This document shows positions 44,986-53,515 of a stretch of DNA of 64,000 bases, in pieces (position 1 is the first letter of the stretch; each line of letters starts with the position of its first letter). This DNA is from Desulfitobacterium metallireducens DSM 15288 (GTDB lineage Bacteria > Bacillota > Desulfitobacteriia > Desulfitobacteriales > Desulfitobacteriaceae), in contig NZ_CP007032.1 in NCBI RefSeq assembly GCF_000231405.2, positions 310,001 through 374,000 of the forward strand. The letters are read 5' to 3'. The position numbers were made by a program, and so were the translations under genes. Under the pieces are notes generated by a model, which was not told the origin of the DNA, ran no database searches, and saw only the letters and a program-made list of their open reading frames with translations.

Positions 44986-46191
44986 ATGAAAAAGGTTGTT
45001 CTTGCATATTCCGGAGGACTTGACACCTCGATTATTATACCTTGGCTTAAAGAAAACTATGGTTATGAAGTTATTGCGATGGCTGCCGATCTAGGACAAG
45101 GGGAGGAACTTGAACCTCTCAATGAGAAAGCCATCAAAACAGGGGCAAGTAAACTCTATATTGAAGATCTGAAAAAGGAATTTGTTACGGATTTCATTTA
45201 TCCCACGTTAAAAGCAGGTGCAGTGTACGAAGGAAAATATTTGTTAGGTACCTCGTTTGCTCGTCCACTCATTGCGCGTCGCCTTGTTGAAATTGCTGAA
45301 AAAGAAGGCGCAGTTGCTATAGCACATGGTGCGACTGGAAAAGGAAATGACCAAGTTCGTTTCGAACTCAGTGTTAAGGCTCTTAATCCAGATTTAGAAA
45401 TCATTGCACCTTGGCGGTTGTGGGATATTAAGTCCCGTGATGACGCAATGGATTATGCTAAAGAACGGGGAATTCCGGTCCCGGTCACCAAGGATCGCCC
45501 GTATAGTATGGATCGTAACCTCTGGCACCTGAGTCATGAAGGTGGAGATTTAGAGGATCCGTGGAATGAGCCGAAGAGAGATCTCTATCTTCTTGGAGTT
45601 TCTCCAGAAGATGCTCCTGACAAGCCTGAATATCTTGAATTGGAGTTCGAGCAAGGAATCCCTGTTAGTTTAAATGGAGAAAAACTCGACCCCGTTAAGT
45701 TCCTGGAAACCTTAAATGAATTAGGCGGCAAACATGGTATTGGAATTGTCGATATGGTCGAAAATCGCTTGGTCGGAATGAAATCACGCGGCGTATACGA
45801 AACACCAGGTGGAACGATTCTCTATACAGCCCATCAAGCTTTAGAACATTTAACTTTGGATCGTTTAACCCTTCATTATAAAGAACAAATCGCTTTGAAA
45901 TACGCTGAGCTGGTTTATGATGGAGTTTGGTATTCCCCCTTACGTGAAGCTTTAGATGCTTTCGTCGATGTGACCCAGAAAAATGTGACAGGAACCGTTC
46001 GCTTAAAGCTTTATAAAGGGAATTGTAGCTTAGCAGGAACGAAATCTCCGTATTCTCTATATAGTGAAGAGTTTGCAACGTTTGGTCGGGATGGGGTATA
46101 CAATCAAAAGGATGCAGAAGGCTTTATTAACTTATTTGGGCTTCCGTTGAAAGTGAGAGCCTTAATGGAGAAGAAATCCGGACTGAAATAG
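44986..46191 (+). CDS. argG: Argininosuccinate synthase
   Basis: Condenses citrulline and aspartate with ATP; 401 aa. The PP-loop is [16 protein letters not shown] at the N-terminus. [12 protein letters not shown] and [19 protein letters not shown] are further signatures. It starts at ATG 44986 behind AAGGAAG. It lies between argF and argH. A short terminator follows, so argH may be less expressed or use its own promoter. Confidence 0.98.
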   Translation: MKKVVLAYSGGLDTSIIIPWLKENYGYEVIAMAADLGQGEELEPLNEKAIKTGASKLYIEDLKKEFVTDFIYPTLKAGAVYEGKYLLGTSFARPLIARRLVEIAEKEGAVAIAHGATGKGNDQVRFELSVKALNPDLEIIAPWRLWDIKSRDDAMDYAKERGIPVPVTKDRPYSMDRNLWHLSHEGGDLEDPWNEPKRDLYLLGVSPEDAPDKPEYLELEFEQGIPVSLNGEKLDPVKFLETLNELGGKHGIGIVDMVENRLVGMKSRGVYETPGGTILYTAHQALEHLTLDRLTLHYKEQIALKYAELVYDGVWYSPLREALDAFVDVTQKNVTGTVRLKLYKGNCSLAGTKSPYSLYSEEFATFGRDGVYNQKDAEGFINLFGLPLKVRALMEKKSGLK

Positions 46192-46224
46192 GATAGTTTA
46201 AACAAATCGAGATTCTCAATAGAT

Positions 46225-46249
46225 AAGCGCCCAAATGGGCGCTTTAATC
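46225..46249 (+). terminator. Short terminator between argG and argH
   Basis: AAGCGCCC (46225-46232) and GGGCGCTT (46237-46244) with an AAAT loop, followed by TAATCTTATTC. Confidence 0.75.
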
Positions 46250-46337
46250 TTATTCTTCAATTTTTTTTTGCAGAGTCTTCAAGAAAAGAGTAAAATAGGA
46301 ACAAAGTTTTTCCAATATGAGAAAGGATGAAATTTCC

Positions 46338-47717
46338 ATGAAATTATGGGGTGGGCGCTTTGAAAAAACAACTGATGCACTAGTTGAGGATTTTCATTCT
46401 TCAATTTCATTTGACCAGCGACTCTATAAGCAGGATGTTCAAGGAAGTATCGCGCATGCCCGGATGCTGGGACAAGTCGGGGTGATATCTCCAGCCGAAG
46501 CAGATCAAATCATTCAAGGATTACACGGAATTCTTGAAGATATTCAATCGGGAAAAGTTGAATTTGAGGTGGGTGCTGAAGATATCCATATGAACATTGA
46601 GAAACTCCTAACGGAGCGCATCGGTGTTGTTGGAAAAAAAGTACATACTGGAAGAAGCCGTAATGACCAAGTTGCCCTCGATCTTCGCTTGTTCTTAAGA
46701 GCAGAAATTGATAAGACGAAGGATCTCATGGCAACGTTGATTCGTACTCTCCTGGATATTGCTCAAGAACATAAGGAAACCTGGATGCCTGGATATACCC
46801 ATCTGCAAAAGGCTCAGCCAATTACTTTCTCGCATCATGTGCTGGCTTACACCCAAATGTTTTTACGGGATATGGGGAGGTTCAATGATACTCGGAAACG
46901 CCTTAATTTCTCGCCTTTGGGTTCGGGTGCGATGGCGGGTACGACCTTTCATTTGGATCGCGAATCTGTGGCGAAAGAGCTGGGTTTTGATGGTGTGACC
47001 TTGAATAGTCTTGATGGAGTGAGTGATCGGGATTTTGCCTTAGAATTTTTAGGTGCAACCTCGATTGCGATGATGCATCTAAGCCGTCTGTGTGAGGAAT
47101 TGGTACTCTGGTCAAGTGGAGAATTCCAGTTTATAACGATGGATGATGGGTATTCAACGGGATCAAGTATCATGCCTCAGAAAAAGAATCCGGATGTAGC
47201 GGAACTGGTTAGGGGAAAAACAGGGCGAGTGTATGGAGATCTCATCGCTCTGCTAACGGTGATGAAAGGGCTGCCGCTTGCTTATAATAAGGACATGCAG
47301 GAAGATAAAGAGCAGGTGTTTGATGCGATTGATACGATTCAGAAGTCGTTGTTAGTCGTCGAACCGATGTTGCGCACGATGAAAGTCAATCGGGAGGTAA
47401 TGGCTCGGGGGGCTAAAGGCGGCTTCACAAATGCGACGGATTTGGCGGACTATTTAGCCAAAAAGAACGTCCCCTTCCGTGAAGCTCATGAGATTGTCGG
47501 AAGAATCGTTCTTTATTGTACAAAAAAAGGTTGCGGACTTGAAGACCTAAAACTTGAAGAGTTTAAAGAGTTTTCAGACGTATTTTCCGAAGACCTTTTT
47601 GAAAGAATTGGGATTGAGTATTGTGTTCGCGAACGAAAGCTCACGGGTGGACCTGCGCCAGAAACAGTATCGAGGGCCATTGAGCTATCAACTCAAGAGC
47701 TTGAGAAGTTAATTTAA
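46338..47717 (+). CDS. argH: Argininosuccinate lyase
   Basis: Last step of arginine synthesis: cleaves argininosuccinate to arginine and fumarate. 459 aa from ATG 46338 (AAAGGATG upstream), starting MKLWGGRFEK as in the family. The superfamily signature GSSIMPQKKNPDV is present, with TGRSRNDQVALDLRL and HLQKAQPITFSHH. The frame is open to an ATG at 46317 without a ribosome-binding site. Confidence 0.97.
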   Translation: MKLWGGRFEKTTDALVEDFHSSISFDQRLYKQDVQGSIAHARMLGQVGVISPAEADQIIQGLHGILEDIQSGKVEFEVGAEDIHMNIEKLLTERIGVVGKKVHTGRSRNDQVALDLRLFLRAEIDKTKDLMATLIRTLLDIAQEHKETWMPGYTHLQKAQPITFSHHVLAYTQMFLRDMGRFNDTRKRLNFSPLGSGAMAGTTFHLDRESVAKELGFDGVTLNSLDGVSDRDFALEFLGATSIAMMHLSRLCEELVLWSSGEFQFITMDDGYSTGSSIMPQKKNPDVAELVRGKTGRVYGDLIALLTVMKGLPLAYNKDMQEDKEQVFDAIDTIQKSLLVVEPMLRTMKVNREVMARGAKGGFTNATDLADYLAKKNVPFREAHEIVGRIVLYCTKKGCGLEDLKLEEFKEFSDVFSEDLFERIGIEYCVRERKLTGGPAPETVSRAIELSTQELEKLI

Positions 47718-47875
47718 GAGTAACTTGTTTACAGACAGAGACACAGGGTGGATTGAAAAGAATGTTGTCGAAATATGAGAAAATAAAGAATATGCATAAG
47801 ATATCTACAGGGGGTACGGGTAATAGGTATATCAGGAGTGAAAAATCCCTGCTAAATTCATAGGTACAAGCAAGG

Positions 47876-47994
47876 TTATCCACAAAAATGATATTCAGCC
47901 TGTGTATAGTGTGGATAACTTTGTGGAAAACCTTCGAATAACTCTAATAATTCCGTGGATAAAGAGGGGATAACTCCTAAAAGCCTGTGCATAA
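47876..47994. promoter_or_regulatory. DnaA-box cluster
   Basis: Three perfect TTATNCACA boxes: TTATCCACA 47876-47884 (opposite orientation), TGTGGATAA 47910-47918 and TGTGCATAA 47986-47994. Three more sites have one mismatch: TGTGTATAG 47901-47909, TGTGGAAAA 47922-47930 and CGTGGATAA 47954-47962. Six boxes in 120 bp lie in the gap between argH and pncB. No dnaA or dnaN is nearby, so this is not an ordinary oriC; a DnaA reservoir or DnaA-controlled promoter is more likely. The rest of the 330-nt gap shows no gene. Confidence 0.8.
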
Positions 47995-48046
47995 CTTAGA
48001 AATGAGATATACAGATTGCTACAGATTTCGACAATGGGAGGATGAC

Positions 48047-49498
48047 ATGAAAAATCTTGAGTTTTTGACAGATCTTTATCAATTGACAATGATGCAAGGG
48101 TATTTACAGCATGGATATGAGGAAAAAGATGCGGTCTTCGATCTTTACTTCCGTAATATCCCCAATGGAGGGGGATACGCGATTGCAGCAGGTCTTGAAC
48201 AGGTTATCGAGTATATCGAAACTTTGCATTTTACAGATGAGGATATTGACTATTTAAGTGGACTAAACTTGTTTAACACAGAATTTCTTGTGGCTCTTAA
48301 GAATTTCCACTTTTCTGGAGATATTGATGCGGTTCCTGAAGGGACTCCTGTGTTTCCCTATGAGCCATTAGTGCGTGTTAAAGCACGAATTTTTGAGGCT
48401 CAGCTGGTTGAAACAACACTGCTAAATTTAGTCAATTTTGAAACCTTAATAGCGACGAAAGCCTTCCGAGTAGTTACTGCTGCAGGGGGAGGATCGGTTG
48501 CAGAGTTTGGTCTTCGTAGAGCACAGGGACCCGATGCGGGTGTTCTGGGGGCTAGAGCTGCCATTATTGGAGGATGCCAATCGACGTCGAATGTGTTAGC
48601 TGGTCAGAAATTCGGAGTACCTGTCTCAGGGACGCAGGCCCACAGCTGGGTCCAGTGTTTTCCGAGTGAGTTAGAATCCTTTAGGGCTTATGCAAAGTCA
48701 TTTCCAGATCAATGTCTTTTACTAGTCGATACCTATAATGTCTTGAAATCTGGAGTTCCGAATGCGATAAAGGTAGGCCTTGAGCTGGAGGCAGCGGGGC
48801 ATCACTTTTTAGGAATCCGGATTGATAGTGGCGACCTGACTTATCTTTCCCGTGAAGCTCGGTTAATGCTTGATGAAGCAGGGCTTTACGATGCGAAAAT
48901 TGTGGGTTCAAACGATCTTGATGAACATACGATTTGGGCAATTCGAGCTCAGGGTGCCCCGATTGATTCTTGGGGAGTGGGGACACACTTAATTACCTCT
49001 AAGGATACGCCAGCGCTCGGTGGGGTCTATAAATTGTGTGCTGAAGGGCAAAATGGGGTCTTTGAACCGCGCTTGAAAGTATCTGAAAATACAACAAAGA
49101 TTACGAATCCTGGGATTAAGAAGATTGTACGGTTCTATGACCGTGGGGGTAAGGCAATGGCTGACTTAATTGCCCTGGAAGATGAATATTTTAAAGAGCC
49201 TTTAACCATATTTGATCCTCTTCAGACCTGGAAAAAGAAAACGTTGACCAATTTTACGACCAAGGAAATCTTAAAGCCAATTTTCCGTAGTGGAAAATGC
49301 GTCTATAATCTCCCCTCCATACAAGAAATTCAGGCGTATACGCAAAGCGAAATGGCTACGATCTGGGATGAAGTCAAACGCTTAACCAACCCGCACCGCT
49401 ATATTGTGGATTTATCTCCTAAACTCTATAACTTAAAGCAAGAACTTTTGCAACAGATTAGTGATCAAGTGAATGAAGTGGAAGAGAGTTGCAAGTAA
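48047..49498 (+). CDS. pncB: Nicotinate phosphoribosyltransferase
   Basis: Makes nicotinate mononucleotide from nicotinate and PRPP for NAD salvage; 483 aa. Landmarks are LTDLYQLTMMQGYLQHG, EFGLRRAQGPDAG and GTQAHSWVQCFPSE, and the acidic IRIDSGDLTYLSREAR. The start ATG 48047 follows GGGAGG; the frame is open upstream into the last DnaA box. nadE follows after 27 nt, so both NAD genes form one operon. Confidence 0.95.
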   Translation: MKNLEFLTDLYQLTMMQGYLQHGYEEKDAVFDLYFRNIPNGGGYAIAAGLEQVIEYIETLHFTDEDIDYLSGLNLFNTEFLVALKNFHFSGDIDAVPEGTPVFPYEPLVRVKARIFEAQLVETTLLNLVNFETLIATKAFRVVTAAGGGSVAEFGLRRAQGPDAGVLGARAAIIGGCQSTSNVLAGQKFGVPVSGTQAHSWVQCFPSELESFRAYAKSFPDQCLLLVDTYNVLKSGVPNAIKVGLELEAAGHHFLGIRIDSGDLTYLSREARLMLDEAGLYDAKIVGSNDLDEHTIWAIRAQGAPIDSWGVGTHLITSKDTPALGGVYKLCAEGQNGVFEPRLKVSENTTKITNPGIKKIVRFYDRGGKAMADLIALEDEYFKEPLTIFDPLQTWKKKTLTNFTTKEILKPIFRSGKCVYNLPSIQEIQAYTQSEMATIWDEVKRLTNPHRYIVDLSPKLYNLKQELLQQISDQVNEVEESCK

Positions 49499-49525
49499 AA
49501 TAATAACGCTGAGGAGGTACAAGGT

Positions 49526-50293
49526 ATGTGGTCAAACAGGGAACTGGAGAGTCGGATTCAAACAGCGGTTACTTGGATACGTGAGCAAGTCGGTAATGCA
49601 AGGGTGCAGGGAGTTGTCGTCGGATTATCCGGTGGGGTTGATTCTGCAGTTGTTGCCGGGCTTTGTAAGAGAGCTTTTCCTGAAAACTCAGTGGGCGTAA
49701 TTATGCCTTCCCAATCATCTCCAGCGGATCGCGAAGATGCTTTGCTTATAGCTGAAACGTATGGCTTAAAAGTAGTGGAAGTTGATTTGGGAGAAGTCCA
49801 TCAAGAAATTCTTGAAAAGGTTCAGCAAGGGTTGCAAGAGCAGGGCTTGAACTTTGAAGGACGGCTGAGTCAAGGGAACCTGAAGGCTCGCCTTCGTATG
49901 TCAACGCTCTACACTGTTGCGAATGCGCTAAATTATCTCGTGGTTGGCACTGATAATGCTCCTGAGAGTTATACGGGCTATTTCACGAAGTATGGGGATG
50001 GCGGTGTCGACATCTTACCTATTTCTTCGTTGACCAAGACAGAAGTTCGTGCCTGGGCAGCTCAACTCGGACTCCCAGATAAAATCGTAAACCGTGTACC
50101 GACTGCGGGTTTATGGCCAGGGCAAACCGATGAGAGTGAAATGGGAATCACCTATGATCACATTGATCGTTATCTTCTGGGGGAAGAAATTCCTGTGGAA
50201 GAGATAGAAAAGATTGAAAAGCTTCATCGTCAAAGCGAGCATAAGCGGCATCTTCCTCCTGCGTTAGATCTGCCGAAGCTTGAACGGTTATAA
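49526..50293 (+). CDS. nadE: NH3-dependent NAD+ synthetase
   Basis: Amidates deamido-NAD; 255 aa, without the glutaminase domain of the longer form, so it uses free ammonia. The PP-loop ATP site is GLSGGVDSAVVAGL. The NaMN/deamido-NAD region contains GTDNAPESYTGYFTKYGDGG. ATG 49526 is preceded by TGAGGAGG. It is in an operon with pncB, forming a short nicotinate-to-NAD pathway that lacks only the adenylyltransferase. Confidence 0.96.
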   Translation: MWSNRELESRIQTAVTWIREQVGNARVQGVVVGLSGGVDSAVVAGLCKRAFPENSVGVIMPSQSSPADREDALLIAETYGLKVVEVDLGEVHQEILEKVQQGLQEQGLNFEGRLSQGNLKARLRMSTLYTVANALNYLVVGTDNAPESYTGYFTKYGDGGVDILPISSLTKTEVRAWAAQLGLPDKIVNRVPTAGLWPGQTDESEMGITYDHIDRYLLGEEIPVEEIEKIEKLHRQSEHKRHLPPALDLPKLERL

Positions 50294-50392
50294 ACAGATA
50301 GGTATAACATAGTTATAAGCACATAGATATAAAACAGATAAGATGTTATAGACAACGTAAACTTAAGGTATAAGGTAAGGAGAGGCTAGACT

Positions 50393-50941
50393 TTGCGGAT
50401 TGGTGTTGACATTGACGGGGTGACTTCGGATAGTTATACGGTGTGGCTTAGGGAGCTTAATCAATATTTTAACAAGAATATTTCCATCCTCGAGGATTAT
50501 GATATACACCTAGTGTATGATGTTTCTTGGGATGAGATGAATGACTTCTTTAAGCAGAATATGGAACACCTCTTTATGTTGCCTCAACCGATGAAAGGGG
50601 CAAAGCAAGGGATTGAATCCCTTATTGCACAAGGACATGAGATTATCTATGTTACTGCTCGCTCTGCAGACGAGGAAGAGGTAACATTGCGCTGGATGGA
50701 TAAATACAAAATTCCGTATGATAATGTTGTGTTCTCTGATTTCAAAAGTAAAGTCGATTTGGCCCGACAATGGCAACTTGAACTCTTCATCGAAGACTAT
50801 ATGAAAAATGCTGAAGCAATTTCTGAATCAGGAATCCCGGTTTTACTGTTGAACGCGAGTTATAACCAAGGAGAGATGACAAAGGGGATCAAGCGGTGCA
50901 GAGATTGGATGGAGATTGTTAACGTCCTTAATAGGATATAA
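50393..50941 (+). CDS. HAD-type 5'-nucleotidase-like protein
   Basis: A 182-aa protein starting at TTG 50393 with the HAD nucleophile motif DIDGVTSDS (Asp6 and Asp8). Motif II is around YVTARS and the motif III Lys is in FKSKVDL. It resembles the NT5C 5'(3')-deoxyribonucleotidase group. It may dephosphorylate nucleotides, and its position after the NAD genes hints at pyridine nucleotides, but that is inference. AAGGAGAGG precedes the start. Confidence 0.8.
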   Translation: MRIGVDIDGVTSDSYTVWLRELNQYFNKNISILEDYDIHLVYDVSWDEMNDFFKQNMEHLFMLPQPMKGAKQGIESLIAQGHEIIYVTARSADEEEVTLRWMDKYKIPYDNVVFSDFKSKVDLARQWQLELFIEDYMKNAEAISESGIPVLLLNASYNQGEMTKGIKRCRDWMEIVNVLNRI

Positions 50942-50946
50942 AGACA

Positions 50947-50994
50947 AAAAGGCACATCCTTTAGAAGATCTTATTTCTAAAGGATGTGCCTTTT
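50947..50994 (+). terminator. Terminator after the nucleotidase gene
   Basis: A perfect 20-bp stem, AAAAGGCACATCCTTTAGAA (50947-50966) with its complement at 50975-50994, ending in TTTT. Confidence 0.92.
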
Positions 50995-51016
50995 CTCTAT
51001 CTTATATTGTAAGTAC

Positions 51017-51349
51017 TTAATTATTCTTCTTCGGGGGATGGGCTTTTTTATCAATAAGATGCTGAATTGCAACGATAGGGTGGTGAAAAAGAATGCGGGG
51101 ACCGGAATAACGCATGATGCTGATGATCTTCTCCCGCATCTCTATTTTATAGCAATGGACTGTGCAATCTCCACAAACCGTCTTATCCTCTCCAAACTTG
51201 CAATGGTCCAGACGTTGCTGAGCGTAATCAAAAAGGATCTGACAATCCCGGCAGAGCTCTTCATGAGGGTGATGTTTATCATGACAGTAAAGCTTAATAA
51301 GAAGTCCTACCGTCTGCTTCTCACGTTCAATTCTGGACATTTTGTTCAT
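51017..51349 (-). CDS. Nitrous oxide-stimulated promoter family protein
   Basis: A 110-aa Cys/His-rich protein (CRDC, CGDCTVHCYK) with EREKQTVGLLIKLYC near its start. It matches the small PF11756 family, named after nosR-linked proteins; the molecular role is unknown. Several CxxC pairs and His residues suggest a metal site. ATG 51349 follows GGAGGAAA. It is a single minus-strand gene between two terminators. Confidence 0.85.
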   Translation of the reverse strand: MNKMSRIEREKQTVGLLIKLYCHDKHHPHEELCRDCQILFDYAQQRLDHCKFGEDKTVCGDCTVHCYKIEMREKIISIMRYSGPRILFHHPIVAIQHLIDKKAHPPKKNN

Positions 51350-51436
51350 AAACGTTTCCTCCGTTTTAGCCTGTTCTTCATGCTATTATCAATAGTATAA
51401 CTTTTCAGATAATGGGTTAATTTGAGCAAGTAAGTA

Positions 51437-51462
51437 AGAGGAGCTCGCTAATGAGCTCCTCT
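51437..51462 (-). terminator. Hairpin behind the small W/R/H-rich gene
   Basis: AGAGGAGCTC (51437-51446) and GAGCTCCTCT (51453-51462) with a 6-nt loop; the T content behind it is modest on the minus strand. Confidence 0.65.
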
Positions 51463-51476
51463 ATCAAAAGATGATT

Positions 51477-51587
51477 CTACCAACGATGCCAACGACGCCA
51501 ATGACGTCTTTCCCATCGAACATGACGTCTCCATCTATGCTGCCATCCGGGTTGACCCCATCCTGTGCCCATACCCATACCCCACAT
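51477..51587 (-). CDS. 36-aa Trp/Arg/His-rich peptide, unknown
   Basis: A very short minus-strand gene with GAGGAGGT 8 nt before ATG 51587 and a hairpin behind the stop. The peptide starts MWGMGMGTGWGQPGW and continues with repeats of W, R, R, H ending RRWHRW. It has eight Trp and twelve Arg residues in 36 positions, so it is strongly basic and aromatic. It may be an antimicrobial-like, nucleic-acid-binding or membrane-active peptide. No family is recognised. Confidence 0.5.
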   Translation of the reverse strand: MWGMGMGTGWGQPGWQHRWRRHVRWERRHWRRWHRW

Positions 51588-51684
51588 AGGACAGACCTCC
51601 TCTATTTCCATTATCAATTAGATCTTTTTGAAATGACTTAATCTAATAGTAAAATATGGAAAGATGAGGAGGTCTGTGCTTGTA

Positions 51685-53034
51685 TTAGCTTACGAGTCCT
51701 TGACCTACTTTATAGATATCTCCGGCTCCAAGGGTGAGCACTAAATCTTGAGGGGTTAGCGTTTGCTGAAGATAATCTTTGATTTCGTCCAAAGAATTGA
51801 TAAAACGAACATTGATTCCTTGACTTCGTATCCGATCGGCAAGGACGGAGGAGGAAATCGTATTCAGATTTTTTTCGCGGGCTGAGGCAAATATTTCGGC
51901 AATGACCACTTCATCAGCAGCATTAAATGCATGCGAGAAATCATCCAGTAATTTCTCAGTGCGGCTAAAGGTATGAGGCTGGAAGATGGCCCGAATCCGG
52001 CGGTCTGGGAAGGAAAGCCGAGCTCCTTCTAAAGTAGAACGAATCTCGGTTGGATGATGGGCATAGTCGTCGACAATCAGGGCACCTTTGTTCATGCCGA
52101 TATGTTCAAAACGGCGTTTGGTCCCGCTAAATTGACATAAGCTCTCGAGAATTTGAGTTGCGGAAATACCGAGTTCTAAGCATAAAGCGATTGTCGCTAA
52201 GGCATTTAAGATATTATGCTTTCCGGCAACATGAAGGTGCATCTCTCCAAGATATTCTCCGAAGGCATAAATCTTCATAGAGCTTCCCTCATCATGAAAT
52301 TGAATTTCACGCGCTTGGATGTCTGCTTCCTCGGATAATCCGAAGGATGTAATAGGAGCTTGGCTTTTAATATATTTACGATTGGGATCCTCAGCCCAAA
52401 CGAAGATTCTACCGCTTGCAGGTACTTTTTGAGCCAACTCAACAAAGGCCGAAATAACATCTTGTACATCCTTAAAATAATCTGGATGGTCAAATTCGAT
52501 ATTCGTGATAATTAAATATTCAGGAGAATAATTGAGAAAGTGACGCCGGTATTCACAAGACTCCGCTAGGAAAAACTCACCTTTGCCAGAATGGGCATTT
52601 CCGCCGATACTCGGTACATCGCTTCCAACAACGATACTGGGATCAATTCCAGCCTTCAGAAGAGTTAGACCAGCCATCGCTGTTGTTGTCGTCTTTCCAT
52701 GTGTACCTGAGATTGCAATTCCTCGCTTCTTAGACATTAGCCGACCTAAGTATTGAGGGTAAGTTAAAACGGGGATATTTAATTTGCGGGCCTGTGCAAT
52801 TTCCGGATGATCTTCACCATAGGCAGCAGAAGCTACGATGAGATCCGCGTTATCGACGTTATGTGCGTCGAAGTTTAAGACGGGGATATGAGCACGTTCT
52901 AAGACTGTATCCGTAAAAAAACGTTCGGATACATCTGAACCCGTTATTTCTGCTTTATCAACTTGAGCGCTCACTTGTGCCAAAGCGCTCATGCCTGTTC
53001 CTTTAACTCCTACAAAATGAATATGTAATGGCAA
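51685..53034 (-). CDS. murC: UDP-N-acetylmuramate-L-alanine ligase
   Basis: Adds L-Ala to UDP-MurNAc in peptidoglycan synthesis. About 449 aa. The ATP site is ISGTHGKTTTTAM, and NIEFDHPDYF and DDYAHHPTEIRSTLEGA are further signatures. The Rossmann start HFVGVKGTGMSALA is near the N-terminus. I favour TTG 53034 because AAGGGAAG upstream serves it; TTG 53052 is in frame but has no space for this site. It is isolated from other mur genes here. Confidence 0.95.
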   Translation of the reverse strand: MPLHIHFVGVKGTGMSALAQVSAQVDKAEITGSDVSERFFTDTVLERAHIPVLNFDAHNVDNADLIVASAAYGEDHPEIAQARKLNIPVLTYPQYLGRLMSKKRGIAISGTHGKTTTTAMAGLTLLKAGIDPSIVVGSDVPSIGGNAHSGKGEFFLAESCEYRRHFLNYSPEYLIITNIEFDHPDYFKDVQDVISAFVELAQKVPASGRIFVWAEDPNRKYIKSQAPITSFGLSEEADIQAREIQFHDEGSSMKIYAFGEYLGEMHLHVAGKHNILNALATIALCLELGISATQILESLCQFSGTKRRFEHIGMNKGALIVDDYAHHPTEIRSTLEGARLSFPDRRIRAIFQPHTFSRTEKLLDDFSHAFNAADEVVIAEIFASAREKNLNTISSSVLADRIRSQGINVRFINSLDEIKDYLQQTLTPQDLVLTLGAGDIYKVGQGLVS

Positions 53035-53139
53035 GATCCATCTTCCCTTCAAATTCGAAATCTACTCTTCATTATACCCAATATCAAGGTAAAAGGTATC
53101 ACTTTTACATTAAAATTTTCTTCAAAAAATTTAAAAAAT

Positions 53140-53183
53140 AACAAGAGACGAAGTTAAGCATACGCTCAACTTCGTCTCTTGTT
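53140..53183. terminator. 16-bp perfect hairpin upstream of murC
   Basis: AACAAGAGACGAAGTT (53140-53155) and its complement (53168-53183) with a 12-nt loop. On the minus strand it is followed by A and TTTTTT, so it can terminate transcription coming from the right, before murC. No complete gene lies between it and 53516. Confidence 0.85.
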
Positions 53184-53515
53184 TAGGGTAACGAAGTAGA
53201 CTTAACGAATCCCTGCGTCCAGGAATTCATCACGCAATGTCAGGGTTTTGGTGCGACTTATCCTCCTGACTATGACAAAATACCATTTATTGTGTCGAAC
53301 ATCAAGAAGTAATTTTATGTTGCAAAGGAAAATATGACCTGATTAGGCGGGTTTTTTAGGGGTTTTGCCTTTTTTCCGCATTAATTTGAGGTTGTTCCGA
53401 TAAAAAGTTAAGACCATTTTAGAAATTCGATATTCAGGAGTGGAATTCCTTTGGAACCCTCCCCAAGCTTCGCAAATATAATGCAGAGATATAAGATTGG
53501 GGGGGAGAGCTCTCT
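53184..53515. other. Intergenic region with a minus-strand ORF tail
   Basis: On the minus strand a short coding-like tail reads TLTLRDEFLDAGIR and stops at 53200-53202, just before the hairpin. An AGGAGG lies upstream of it, but without a suitable start codon at proper distance. It may be a broken or very small gene. Nothing else is supported; the promoter of the next plus-strand gene must be here. Confidence 0.35.

Noticed and set aside
47876..47994. Chromosomal origin of replication
   Set aside because: DnaA boxes are dense, but there is no dnaA/dnaN, no clear AT-rich unwinding region with DnaA-trios that I can identify, and the neighbours are biosynthetic genes.
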